Source of the DNA: Allantophomopsis cytisporea
Lineage: Eukaryota > Ascomycota > Leotiomycetes > Phacidiales > Phacidiaceae
Length of the DNA stretch: 64,000 nt
Direction: 5' to 3'
Assembly: GCA_024752435.1 (NCBI GenBank)
Contig: CP103024.1
Coordinates: 1,364,001-1,428,000 of the forward strand
Both the position numbers and the translations under genes were made by a program. Below, piece by piece: positions 46,730 to 58,179 of this stretch (its first letter is position 1; each line of letters starts with the position of its first letter). The notes beneath the pieces were generated by a model. It worked only from the letters and a program-made list of their open reading frames with translations. It was not told where the DNA came from and searched no databases.

Positions 46730-48626
46730 CTTGAAAATTTCAGCCGGGTACGAAGGGGAGAGTGTTACTCTGGAATTGGAAACAAGTAGCTGCAGCTATC
46801 TCTTGTTAAGCAAGCAAGCTTCCATACCAGATCACGTTGGAGCTGGACGTACTCTGAACCCGGAATGGGCTGGTTTTGAGATTTTCAAACAGTGGAAGAG
46901 CCGGTGTCTGTCGTGACATGGCACGAAATGCGGAAACCCTGTGAAGATCTGGTCAACTCAACCTGCCTGGCTCGCTCATCGATATTCAAAATAAATGCAT
47001 TATTTCTGGCCAATGCTACATGTACATGGCTGTTGTCGCACTCAGCTACAGAAAAGGGGAGGATCCAGGTTTTAGTATGAACTTCGATACTATTGGGAAG
47101 CCATAGAACCCCAACGCTCTGGATAGCATAAGCCAGATATCGCAGCGAAACTACCTCTAATTATTCGACAAGCTATGTACTTGGCGTTCATTATTGACGA
47201 GCGTTGTCTTTGAGTAGATGCGCTCTGTATAGTTCATGGTGACAACGCCGCTACTGTAGATCAACTAAGCCTCATGGGTGCCATATACGCAAGTGCCGTT
47301 ATCACCATTGTCGCCGCAGATGGAGAGTCGTAGAATGGGATTCCAGGTTTGAGAGGCATTTCTGCTCCTCGAAACTTGGAACAGTATGTAGCTCCAGCGG
47401 GAGAGGAACAACTAACCATCCGGAATGCTCACAAATTCTCCATGGTTAGCGGCACTCAATACTGCGAACGCGGTTGGACATAGAAAAAGTACGAAACGTC
47501 GACAAGAAGGGTTTTGTTTAACCAAAATGAACTGCACTGGCAATGTCAGTATAGCGTGTGGCATGAAGATACCACCTTCGGGATTGAGACAGACAAGTAC
47601 ATCAACCTACGTTTACGCGTTATATTGGCCGGCTTTCCAGACATAGACTTACTTAGCCATCTCATCGGGAAACACAATGAACGAGAACTCCGTCACGATG
47701 AGGATGCTCTTCCTGGTATATCTGGACTTCTTTCTATATTTAGTCCTTCGTTCATCGATGGCTTTCTCAATGGGCTTCCAGAGATGCTCTTCGATCGAGC
47801 CCTAGGATGGAAACTTTACTGGAGCACTATGAACCTTCGGCGACGGATTCCCTCGCGGCGCCATACAGGTAGCCGATTTAGAAACTCAGCCTTGCCGTCT
47901 TGGTCGTGGATTGATGGCAAGGTTTGGTGTTGATGGGCCATGGTGAATCCGCGCGGATAAATGATCAGCAGGAATGCATTGAGGAAACAATCCCAACCAC
48001 GGTTTGGTATACTATCAAGTCCCAGAAAGACCCTCCGTTACGAAGTATTAGGCCTACCTTATTTGAGAACCGCAAGATCTTCAAAGATTTTACTAGGCCT
48101 TTACCCTCGGGCTGGACTTGCCACAAGGTTCTGTCAGATGTGTCGATCAAAGATATACATAGTTACCCAAATGGATGCAGCAACCGCTTTTGTGCATCTG
48201 AAGATGCCTGACGAGGACCATGACTCTTGGTACTTTCCATTCCCGGTCACGGATACTCAAGATTCTACCCCACCGTTTGTGCCAGAGCAAACGCCATATG
48301 TCTTCTGTGAGACAAAAAAAGCGTATGCTTGGGCGCACCAGGCTGGGAAAGATGGCAATATCCTGAAACTTCGAAATGCATCAGGTGATATCATTGGAGA
48401 ACTATATCTGCACAACCAGGAACAGCTGGATCTGTTTTCCGAGATCACGATAGATGATGTGCTCGGGAAACAAGTTGAACTAGTCGCCAATTACCAAATA
48501 CGGTTATGTTCAAAGACGTGGGACAAGGATCGAGAGTGTTATATGCAGCCTTGTGAGATCAGTGAAAGGTGTACAGTGCTATGGGTGAAGTGGGAGGAGA
48601 AAGTAGCATATCGGCTCAATACTTAG
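46730..48626 (+). pseudogene. HET-domain (heterokaryon incompatibility) protein, decayed
   Basis: The order of a full HET protein is readable but broken. An N-terminal part (VTLELETSSCSYLLL, then WAGFEIFKQWKSRC, near 46765-46910) is followed in other frames by CGNPVKIWSTQPAW and VALSYRKGEDPGF (near 46929-47077). One frame from 47208 to 47933 then reads L-stop-VDALCIVHGDNA, QLSLMGAIYASAVITIVAA, GIPGLRGISAPRN, YCERGWT and NQNELHWQC, with in-frame stops at 47211-47213 (TGA where Trp is expected), 47331-47333 and 47481-47483. It continues to SWSWID, then shifts frame near 47915 and again near 48185 before the C-terminal part (DSWYFPFPVTD, PYVFCETKKAYAWAH) ends at 48626. Intact relatives trigger cell death on contact with unlike strains. 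The TGG-to-TGA change fits RIP-type transition. Confidence 0.85.
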
Positions 48627-49767
48627 ACCTCTTTGACCTCCGCTCAATCAATTGAAGTTTTAAAATTGTCATACTTTACCACAAAACGAACCCTTGTCTT
48701 TTTTTTTGTTTTGCGATTTGAATTAGGAGCTATAGCTAGTGGTATTATCTCCCCTGTCACTATACAAGAGGTTCTTGACGTATGTAATATTATTAAAATC
48801 TACAAGGTATAGCATACTTAACTATAAACCCGACCTCGCAAAATTAATTATATATAACTATACGTTAAGGGATCCCATCAATTGAAGTAAAAGTGAGCTG
48901 TATTAGTTCTGGTACTAGAACTAGATCTACCTATCAAAAGACTTGAGTTAAGTAAACAACCTTCTCAAGTATCTTCCGATAGAATGGAGTGTAGGCTGAC
49001 ATAGGTCGAATTACTTAACCAGTTTACAGAGACATTAAACCAGTAATCTCGGTGGATTGAGCGCCTACAGAAATACAAGATGCGGGTTTTCAACATTCTT
49101 GATATAGGAAGTCTCCGAAACAACGGACTTTGTTTGGTGAAAATTGTCGCATCCCCGTCAAAGTCCGGCTGTCGTTCTCTCAATATCATTCGCTCAAAAG
49201 GATCAGAAATGGTTGGTCGTGCAATGCTGTACTGCAATAGAGATAGCTCAAATAGCCGAATCTTTGATAGTTTACTGCTTTGTGATTGGGGCAAAACATG
49301 TGAGGTTATTTATAAAAAGCTCGCATACGCGCAACATATAATACCCCAAACTTGTTCGAAGCGAGTATTTGGCTCATTTACAATGCATTAAGATGGTTGG
49401 TCGTCCTTGTCACTACAGAACATTAAACTTTATGCCCCTACCGATTTAGCGGCATGTAGACTAATGGTGGACTTTGTGCAACTAATATTCTGCAGTGATG
49501 ACATGTGTGAAACACCCATGATTGGGAATAGATGAGGAGTTCCGAAAGATTACCTACGCAGTTCCGTCATTTAACTACTGCAAAACCCCACAAGCGCCAC
49601 ACAACTGTTTACAAAGCTGAAAATGTTGTGGTTGAAAACATAGTAGGGTTATCGAAACCAATGCTAATGGAAGTTTTCTGGTCTAACCCTATCAATCGAG
49701 ACTTCAAAAAGCTTTAAGAAAGACTTACTTGAACACCAAAATTCTCAATTTGAGACCCACAAGCATA
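48627..49767. other. AT-rich intergenic stretch
   Basis: Strongly AT-rich parts (48780-48870, including TTAATTATATATAACTATA) look like mutated repeat DNA. No gene seen. The promoter of the FAD monooxygenase should lie in the last few hundred bases. Confidence 0.5.
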
Positions 49768-51406
49768 ATGCCTCTCAAAATCAATATCATCGGTGCAGGA
49801 ATCGCTGGCTTAAGCGCTGCCATATCACTACGTCAGGCCGGACATGAAGTCGAGGTAGGTTTGCTTGCCTCTTCGTACAAGTTTTAGAGTACTAGGCATG
49901 GCAGTGTATATTCTGGACTTTTCAGAATTCCCTGCTACTCATCAAAAACCTTGTCCCAAGCTGATCGCACCATAGATATATGAAAAGTCGAAATTTGCTA
50001 CTGAAATTGGTGCTGCTTTTGCCGTGACTCCTAATGCTGCTCGAGTGCTGACCCAGCTTGGCTTTTCTTTTGACCGGGTTCGTGCAGTCAAAATGAGCTC
50101 TTGGAGCACTGTTCACGGAGATACTATGGATCCAATCATGACCACAGATCTAAGTACTGCTGAGAAGATATTTGGTGCGGCATGTTGGACTGCTCATCGT
50201 GTGGATGTTCATAATGAACTCATTCATTTGGCAACAAGGGAGAAACTACCTGGAAAGCCGGTAAAGATACACTTAGACTCAGAAGTAGTGACTGCAGCTA
50301 CAGATGGTTCCATTGTGTTGAAGGATGGCTTAAGACACGTCGGAGATCTTACAGTGGCTGCTGATGGCCTCCACTCAGCACTGAAATCTGTAGTGTTGGA
50401 GGCCGTAGCCACAAAACCGACGGCCGCCGGACTCAGCGCCTTTCGGTTTCTTATCGACACTGTGGAAATAGAAAAAGATGCAAGACTTTCGGAGATGTTG
50501 AGAAAGAAAAGTCTAGGCTCCACAATTCTCGCAGACACAAAGGAGACCGTGAAGGAGCGCCACATGGTATGGTATTCTTGCCGCGGGTATGTTACTGAAG
50601 CCTCTGAACAAATTTCGGCTCAAACATGAAGTTAAGAAACGTGATAGTGGTGATGTACAGAACTTTGTTGGTATACATCCATCTCGAAACGAAGACTTCA
50701 AGGACGATGGAGCATGCAAGTCCACACATTAAGACTTGAATATGTTGTGGAAGGCTAACCAGCTCAGCTATGAAACTTTCGATGCTAGACGAATTCGGTC
50801 ATTTTCACCCTGATGTGGTTGATATTATCGCGTACGAGCTGCAACCATGAATCATTTACTTGATGGCTGATAATCAATCATAGAAAGTCATCTCACATAA
50901 AATGCTGGCCTTTATTCATCCATGAGCCACTCCGGACATGGTTCAATGAACGATTAGTTCTTATTGGCGATGCTGCACATCCAGTGAGTTTCATTTGGAC
51001 AAAAGCTCAAACTAAATAGAAAATAACATCATAGATGCTTCCTTTCAGCGGACAAGGAGCAAACCAAGCGATTGAAGATGGGGGTGCACTTGGTTATATG
51101 TTCAAGGGCGTTGAGAATACTGACGAAATCGCACAACGACTCAGCATGTTCGAACTTGTGAGAAAGGATCGTGCATCACGGATCCAAGTGCTCTCAAAAG
51201 TCAGAGTTGGCAAAGAAATGGAAGTTCAAGAGGAGCTTCGAAGTTACCTTGATCCTTTAGCTCCAGGTGAGACTCCCGTTTGTATAACGTATTGCCAGAT
51301 TTTTGATACAGAACCAGTTCCAACTACTATGCAAGAACGTATAATGCACGATTATGGGTATGATTCATCATTTGGCAACGAGAACGGAGCTGATAGTAGT
51401 GCATAG
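49768..51406 (+). CDS. FAD-dependent aromatic monooxygenase (salicylate hydroxylase-like)
   Basis: Six exons, 49768-49854, 49976-50586, 50648-50715, 50768-50831, 50884-50983 and 51035-51406, encode 433 aa and close in phase. Three flavoprotein motifs are intact: the dinucleotide loop GAGIAGL (Gly9, Gly11, Gly14), the DG motif in VAADGLHS, and the GD motif LIGDAAHP (Gly305-Asp306) followed by FSGQGANQAIEDG. Intron 3 (50716-50767) is of the GC-AG type with the ideal donor GCAAGT; it joins DDGA to SMKLSMLDEFGHFHPDVVDI. Intron 4 (50832-50883) is less certain but keeps frame. The enzyme class uses NAD(P)H and O2 to hydroxylate phenolic rings, often with decarboxylation. No signal peptide is visible, so it is intracellular. 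It may act on phenolics released by the secreted enzymes at 35.8-40.5 kb. Confidence 0.9.
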
Positions 51407-51645
51407 ATTTGACGTAATCGGGAAATGTGAAGCAGTACTCCAAGCACACAAGTGATGTTCCCAAGTTGGATTTCGGGGTTAATGAAAGTTTACAATATAT
51501 TAAAAATAAAATGAACATATTGTCTGTATACAGGCAAGGCGATGGATTCGTAGATATCAGGGTGCTGGTGAAGCGCACATGAAGGTAGAGCTAATTCTTA
51601 CTTCAATGTGAGGTTAACAAAAAGGCTTTTCACTTCTATGACTAG
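51407..51645. other. Short intergenic region
   Basis: 3' end of the monooxygenase transcript and a gap before the lyase-like remnant. Nothing else was seen. Confidence 0.5.
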
Positions 51646-52045
51646 TCAAAAGCCTCCTGCCTCCTTGTTGTCTGCCAGTGTTGTAACAACCTGAATGCGA
51701 TCGATATATGTATCAATCCCTACGGCTCCGCCCCTATAAGTGTCAAAGTTCGGCTCTGCGTGACCTGGGAACGTGGTGGTATTCAGCTGCTTTACGCTAT
51801 CTGAACCTAGCCCTTGAGTCTTGCTGTCAAAATAGAGTTCTGCCCATCAAGGTGTTGGTGTATTGATTACAATGCCAACTAAATAGTGAGTGTCGGTGGA
51901 AATTGTTTTGGTCTATTGTGCGATACGGTCTACATTGCTGTTTGCTTGGTATTGGAATTGTAGCTTGCTGTCGAAGATCTTGAGAGCAATAGGAATATTA
52001 GCGCCACCATCCAAATCATTATTAGCTACGTATTCTTTGCTATAA
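51646..52045 (-). pseudogene. Remnant of a secreted polysaccharide-lyase-like protein
   Basis: A single minus-strand frame ends at 51646 and reads IPIALKIFDSKLQFQYQ, HYLVGIVINT, WAELYFDSKTQGLG and RGGAVGIDTYIDRIQVV, with two in-frame stops (after RIAQ and before WAELYFD). The pattern of short beta strands with WAELYFD and a final GIDTYIDRIQV resembles the C-terminal part of concanavalin-fold lyases, possibly the glucuronan lyase (PL20) type. That family call is tentative. No N-terminal half or signal peptide was found upstream, so it is a truncated relic. Confidence 0.4.
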
Positions 52046-52589
52046 GCTCATAAAATTAGATATGAAAGATTTTGTGCATATGAGAAGAATTGGGAATGAC
52101 AGATGCGTGGCCCGATAGGATTGTTCTTATAATAGCTATAACAATAAGCATAGGCGGTCATGTTTCCATTTAGGAGTTCCATCTTCGGAGAAATCTTTTG
52201 TACATTGATTTGTCTTGCAGTAAGTTGTTTGGTCGCTACATACAGGATTCGATCAGTGTACTCATTGGAATATGGGTTGACTTATAGTCGGTTGATTATC
52301 ATACGCATAGAGAGCCTCTCTGAGATATGCTATGGTTCTATGTCTTGCAGGTACGGAGTTGGCATTTCCTGTGAAGGAGCATCTTTAAATTCGAGAACAG
52401 CAGTGATATTACTACTACTACTACTACTCTACAACCGCATTCGCTGATATGTGTGCATTTAAAAGTAGTTATAATTTTGAAAAAAATATTGAGGTCTACA
52501 TTGATAAGGGAGAAAATGAGAGAAAAAGAAAGGAAAAAGGAACACCAATACAAAACAAAGGATTACTGATAGTATTTGCGTAGATTGTG
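52046..52589. other. Intergenic region
   Basis: No gene visible. A short TAC/ACT repeat lies at 52408-52428. The right part is the 3' region of the lysozyme-like gene. Confidence 0.5.
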
Positions 52590-53514
52590 TTAACCAGCAG
52601 CGTTTAAAGTGCATGGGCTAGTGCTACCAGCCCAGCCAGATAATCTGTTGGCAATGTCCGAAACATAACAAGATGTAGATCCTGAAACATCTGAAAGGTC
52701 GTTAGGGTCAGAAATGCTACCACTGTTGTAGAGTCTTGCAGCATAGTAAAAAGCCTGCGCTCCATTGACACCAAAGTTTTCTTGCGCTTCTATGAATCTG
52801 TCAGTCCACTGAGGACGTTTTCAAAATGTCTGACTACACTCACCATTCAAGTTTGCAACAAGGCCATCTCCCGAAGCAGTACCCGACGATCCATCTCGAA
52901 CCATTTGTAGGATCTAAACAAGAAATTAGGAGTGATCTTATAGCAAAATAGATTAGGGTCTGGGAACTTACAGTATCTTTAGGGCAAGTGTTCAAACCCT
53001 CGCACGTACCACTGCCATTCGCACTCTGCATAAGCCCCGGGTTAGCGATAGGATTGTAAGTCGTTTTGACTCTCACGCAACCGCGGGACTCTTGCATGAT
53101 AACAGCAAGGATAAAACGATGATTCAGATTTGTCTCCGCAGCCACAGTGTCAATAGCATCATATATATTCTGAATTTCGTCTTGGGTATCATCCGCACCC
53201 TCACTATTGTAGCCACACGATACAAGCATAGTGGGTTTGTTGCTGTTCCACATGTCCAAGAAGTTGACCCAGAGGTTGATAGCTGGGAAACCTGTTGCAC
53301 CGTTGCCGTTATAGGTAGTGTATGTATCAGTTCCCGCGCCCGAACCGTCGTTATAGTTGACAGATGTGGCAGCGGCGCCACTTACTACCTCGCCTGCCGT
53401 ACGGCGGAATTTGGTTGGTGTATTGGCCGCCTGACTGGGCATCGAGTCTTCAGAGTACGGGAGAGCAATAACAGCTGCTGCAAAGAAAACGCTTGAGAGA
53501 ATTTGAATCTTCAT
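52590..53514 (-). CDS. Secreted lysozyme-like (SLT/goose-type fold) protein
   Basis: Three exons, 53514-52972, 52913-52844 and 52789-52590, encode 270 aa. Introns of 58 and 54 nt (GTAAGT...TTTAG and GTGAGT...CATAG) close in phase. A signal peptide is clear (MKIQILSSVFFAAAVIALPY), followed by a short Ser/Thr/Arg-containing propeptide-like stretch. The core motif FILAVIMQESRG places Glu142 where soluble lytic transglycosylases and goose-type lysozymes have the catalytic acid. LMQSANGSGTC corresponds to the GLMQ motif of the same fold, and AFYYAARLYNSG to its C-terminal helix. Cysteines at several points suggest disulfides. It probably cleaves bacterial or chitin-like glycan outside the cell, but the substrate is inferred from fold only. 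I used the ATG that starts the signal peptide, not the upstream in-frame codon. Confidence 0.85.
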
Positions 53515-53880
53515 TTTGTACCCAAAAACGGTTGTTTGGAAAAACACCAGTTTGAAAAGTCAAGGTCTTATTGTAGTTTCAACGGAATGATGATGATGAA
53601 GGAGCTGATGATCTGATGACCTACTGATTAGACGGTGATGTTCTGCCGTCTATATACTCTTGGACCTCTTGAAAGTACCTTCTACCTGAAGGATCCGAGT
53701 TGGAAGATTGCAAACTCCTGACAATGCTTTGTCAACATCATCTGGCTCACTCAGATCTCTCTCTTTCAGAGTACACACCGCAGATATGTCAGCTTCAAGG
53801 ATGAAAACGCCTTTCTCCAAAACCAACGACCATCGTAAAATGAAGCTCTGTGAGAGCCAGCTGTAAAAGGCACGTAGACA
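53515..53880 (-). promoter_or_regulatory. Promoter of the lysozyme-like gene, duplicated at 35.1 kb
   Basis: A TATATA sequence at 53651-53656 lies about 137 bp before the start codon. The block 53651-53874 resembles 35047-35253 at many positions in the same order, so the promoter was part of the duplication that produced the pseudogene at 34.2-35.25 kb. Confidence 0.5.
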
Positions 53881-54999
53881 GAAATTAAAACAGCGAGCCT
53901 TGTCGAGATGTTACGAAGACACCTGAGGATACGATCTGCGGAGTAATCACAGATTCGCTCCATTCACTTGCACAAAACCCTCGGGAGATTCTGCAATACG
54001 CCAAGTCATGTAGAAAATGGGAGCCAGAGGATTTCGAAGGAAGCCCAATTTCGTTACAGACTTGTACTCACCCTTCAAAAGCGAACGTTGTATTGTGAAA
54101 ACCTGCGTTGCAATATTTGTTTTGTGAAACCCATTGATATAGAGACAAATTTGTAGGGTGTTGATCGGGCTATCTGCGGTGATTTATATTTGCGGCTGAG
54201 AATAGATTGGAACACCAACAGCGGAGCCTCGCATCGTATGGGTTCGTCGCCCCAATCCTGCATGCTACCCACATTCTAATTTCACGATGGTACATTCTTA
54301 ACTCAAAGCAACGTTCTCTTAGTGATGGTAGATTCTAACGGAGGGATCCCTGAAAGATTGTTAAGCAAAACCTTATCTACTGGAGGATCCATTAGCAGTA
54401 TCGGTAGCGTACAGTGAGTTGGTTTCAGAGCTGAGCTTAACTCTGGATTACCCTGTTCTTCCACCGAGGCTGAAACTCATAAGATGAGAGCGAATCCTCT
54501 GTCATCTGAAACTAAGTTAATTTCCGTGAATACGATGCCCTGATCTAGCTATAGATGGAATACCGCATATTCCCCAACTATAACACTTCGTATCAAGCTG
54601 CAAACTTAATGAGGAGAAAGTACATCTGGTTGTAGTCACAAGCCAAACAACTCCACAGGAGGGTGACCGTGTCAAAGCTATCGACCAAATCGTGCATGTT
54701 AAACTGCTTCACAGGCATAGTTACCACCCTGCTTTCTTGTATCCAAGTGGCGAATAAAAGCGAATAAGAGACCATTACTGGAGTCAACGGCTGGAGAATA
54801 ATCGTAAATCCGGGAAATCGTAATTATTCCGAGTAGTTTTTGTTCTGACTTTCGGCCCCTAAAATCACCGGTTCTCTTGAAAGTTGCAGAACGGGGTTGT
54901 CAAACTTACCTACTAAGAATATTATTAACGCTTTTTTCTTCGATTGCTTCGCACTAGATTGTACTTGAATACGCCGAACGAAAACATGGCTGAGAATGC
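53881..54999. other. Intergenic stretch, no recognised gene
   Basis: Only short unrelated frames on both strands. Confidence 0.5.
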
Positions 55000-57079
55000 G
55001 GTTCAGATGAGTTCATAAGATCAGAACACTATGCTTTCACCTACTTTAGCTACCTCTTCCCGGAAAGCCCAGGCTCCTTCCAATAACGACAACTCTAGGA
55101 AGCCTATCAACGCTTCTCAAACTCAGAGCTTTGAGTATGAAAATGGAAGTCTTCACGGAGCTTTAGCTTTTCAGAAGAGGCCCCTTCAAAAACACGAACA
55201 ATTCAAATAATGATCAACGAAGCAGCCAAGTCATGGGCCTAACATCCCAGCTGAAGGGTGTGAATCCCATCAGCTTGCTCCTTACGTGATGCATCAAACC
55301 AAGACCCAATCGCGCCAAAGTATCCCATCGATCATTGACTGGCATCAACTAGGATACATGCGGGTTATATTCATAATTGGACTTGTCGGAAATGTCTACA
55401 TCAGCCAAACGAGTGGACGGGTAATGAAATACCTTGAGTGGCCCTAGCGATTTGGAAGCGCATTTAGCTTTTTCGCAAAATTGTGTATGATTAGTGCTGT
55501 TAATGTTGCTTACAAGCAGCTCATTTGGGTTATAATACCACTTGAACCATGAACTATTTGGCCTAATGACTTGAAGCTAAGGATCAAGAAAACAGAATCC
55601 TCAGCCAGCACTCTCGATGGGATCTTTTCTGTAAGTCTTGACTCCTGGATTTATATTCAAATAAGGACTAACTACTCCTTGGATTTTGCAACGATCCTTT
55701 TCAATACTTAAAATATGAATCGCCCTTGAAAAAAACAATCCTGGCAATTATGGCGGTAGCTGTCTGGGGTCTGGCTCTAATTGCTATTGTATCGCCCTCC
55801 ACTTTATCATCAACAACTAGCATCCAACAGACAAAACCAATCTGTGATTTGGTTCCAACTATAGATTTCCCAGAAGAAAGCAGCTCCAATGCTGGTCCAG
55901 TCTTTATGGAAGGGCAAGCGATGTCCTTTTTCTCTCTTGATCCGAACGACAACTTCACATATTATTATGATTAAGCTTCCATGGATCTCAAAAAAGTCGC
56001 TCAACTGTCTTTACTATGTGGAAACCGCTGAAATTATCGAATCCTTGTGGAAATGGCGCCACAATACTTGGCAGTATTTTTTCTCTGGCCTTTCCTACAG
56101 CTGTGAAGGAAGGGATGACTGCGAAAATTCCACCGGGCTGACCAAGTCTCAACTGGTGCCAACTGGCGAGGAAATAGACTACAGCGTATTAACAGGATCT
56201 GAAGACCAGTACGGGATGCCTCTATTTTGACTGACCGAGACCTCACAGAATGATTCCGATATTGGAATGTTCAATCTCAAACCGGTTATGTGGATCGGAT
56301 TTGTTTACAACACGAGTATACTTCTCGGTTCGAATGAAACACGGCCTTTCTTACAGGAACCTCATGGTATAGAGTGTATGCTTTACGACAAAACATACCA
56401 CTACAATACCAGTTTCATGGACGACATTCAGATTATCAATAACCTCACCAAAACTCTGATATCACCTGCACTTGCTATCTCTTCATCAATATCACCCACT
56501 GATCCAAACTACGAAGCGTATTCGTAAGTTCTTTATTACCCTCGTTTGACCTGCCGAGTCATCTGGCCATATTACTGATACTTCGCAGAGCATACCACGC
56601 TGCAGGCTTTGGCTTCGTAACCAGCCATCTAATAATTTAACGCAATCCAAAGGGCAAGGATATACCGTATACGCAACTATGGATTCAGAAATAGCCCAGA
56701 CTTCACTTATTAACCCTAATACTTCTTTCGCAGCTTCCAACTTCCCAACCCCAGTCGAGAACCAATTCAGCATCATAATCCTGTATTAAGCCGCTTACCC
56801 CTCTATATACTCATAAGTCAACATCTCTGGGCCATGCACTATGACCTCGACGGTCTTGAAAAGGGACCACCAGCCATTCTGGATCGTGCTCTCATACGCC
56901 GTCGTCTCTGGCGTCACCCTGGTCGCCATCAGCGTCAGCTTCCACGCCTTCAGGCGGAACGGCACGAAGCCGACACCAACTTCAGCACGTTTTTGGCTAC
57001 AACACGGGATAGTAGCTGAGACAAATCGAGTAGGGAATTTCGCAACGACAATCTACAGCCGTAAAAAGCTTTCTTAAAG
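55000..57079 (+). pseudogene. Decayed multi-pass fungal membrane protein
   Basis: Several frames hold pieces of one protein in order. They are IIDWHQLGYMRVIFIIGLVG near 55336-55395, FGSAFSFFAKLCMISAVNVA near 55451-55511 (frame break by a TAG just before), a likely old donor GTAAGTCTT at 55632, and LKKTILAIMAVAVWGLALIA near 55726-55786. A loop follows with FFSLDPNDNFTYYYD (55930-55974), then glycosylation-type pieces near 56270-56525, and a last helix FWIVLSYAVVSGVTLVAISV near 56877-56936. The layout of membrane helices around a large extracellular loop matches a common family of fungal integral membrane proteins of unknown function, sometimes mislabelled formylmethionine deformylase-like (from memory). 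Multiple stops and frame breaks make it non-functional. Confidence 0.55.
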
Positions 57080-57212
57080 TCGCAGTTGAGCTTTTACAAG
57101 GTCGATAGTTTCGTCCATTCTTCCTGGATCGAAGGGAGTACACCTAGCAGCAAAACTGAGAAAGTTGAGACGAAGTGGAGCTTTACGAGAGGCCAGATAT
57201 GCGGTGTCACTC

Positions 57213-57590
57213 ATTTCAAGTTTTTCTCTGTAGTCAGCCTACTTATGGTTATCACAGCTATAGCTATATCTGCCGACGTCGTCAAAGGCCGTAGGAGCTT
57301 GCAATCGGATTTGGCACCCCCATCCTTCGCAAGCTCCTCAGAAACCTTTGGGGCTAATATTACGGATTGTTTCCCAGGGTGTGTATACCTTCACTGTCGG
57401 CGCTGAGGGTGGAACCTGTCATAAAGTCAATGGGACTAATGGACTTGAAGTGGAAAGTGTTCAGGGTACTTGTTCGGTCACAGTGTATATGGGTATATAT
57501 TGCTCGTATAATGTTACGGCTAGTACGGCTGGTCAATGTCTTACAGGCGATGATGTGTATACTGTCTCCCGCCGTCACCTAGACCTATAA
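57213..57590 (+). pseudogene. Decayed small secreted protein
   Basis: A frame reading FKFFSVVSLLMVITAIAISA looks like a signal peptide that has lost its start codon; a later in-frame ATG lies at 57246. It runs to SSSETFGANITD, then needs a one-base shift near 57370 to continue as GVYTFTVGAEGGTCHKVNGT and a cysteine-containing beta-rich end (TCSVTVYMGIYCSYNVTAST), with a stop at 57590. The build (signal peptide, short spacer, about 70-residue Cys-containing domain) is that of small secreted fungal proteins, some of which are effectors. I do not recognise the family, and no toxicity can be inferred. Confidence 0.5.
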
Positions 57591-58179
57591 GAGTTAGTTA
57601 CATAAGTGACAGTAATATACGATATATGAAGCTGTATATATGAATAGATTTGCTATGATGCTTACGTTGCTATTGCAAAGTTTTGGAATGTTGCAAAGCT
57701 GGATAATCATTCCGGGGCACAATAGCGGCTCAATTTAGTGGGCACTGTGGGGTTGGAGACGCTTCTGCAGCTTAGTGGTTCCATCGCCACACCTGCGGTT
57801 CCGCACAGGGGGCTGTGAGGAACTTGGCGCCCTTGTTTGCAATGTTTCATCAACCACATCCTACTCTCAACGTCGTACCCCGCAAATGTTTGAGCTCTTA
57901 TTTGAAAATCTTACGTTCTTACTAGGATATATGGATATAGAACTTGGGTTGTTATGTCTTTTAACACGAAATGACCCTTGGCGTTGTCATGTGGCATTTG
58001 TCATATATAGAGAACCTTTTTCTGGAGTTGATCAATTAAAAATACCTCTACTACATGTTTGGAGAGCTCAACTGCCAAAATAGAAATCCAACGAACAAAA
58101 AGCGGTCTGTTTCTCTTATCATTCAAGCCGATTATTCCTCTTACTCACCTGATTTAAGTTCCCACCTACAACAGACAAA
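57591..58179. other. Intergenic stretch, no recognised gene
   Basis: Open frames here are short and without motif. The last bases before 58180 look like an ordinary start context (CAGACAAAATG). Confidence 0.45.
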
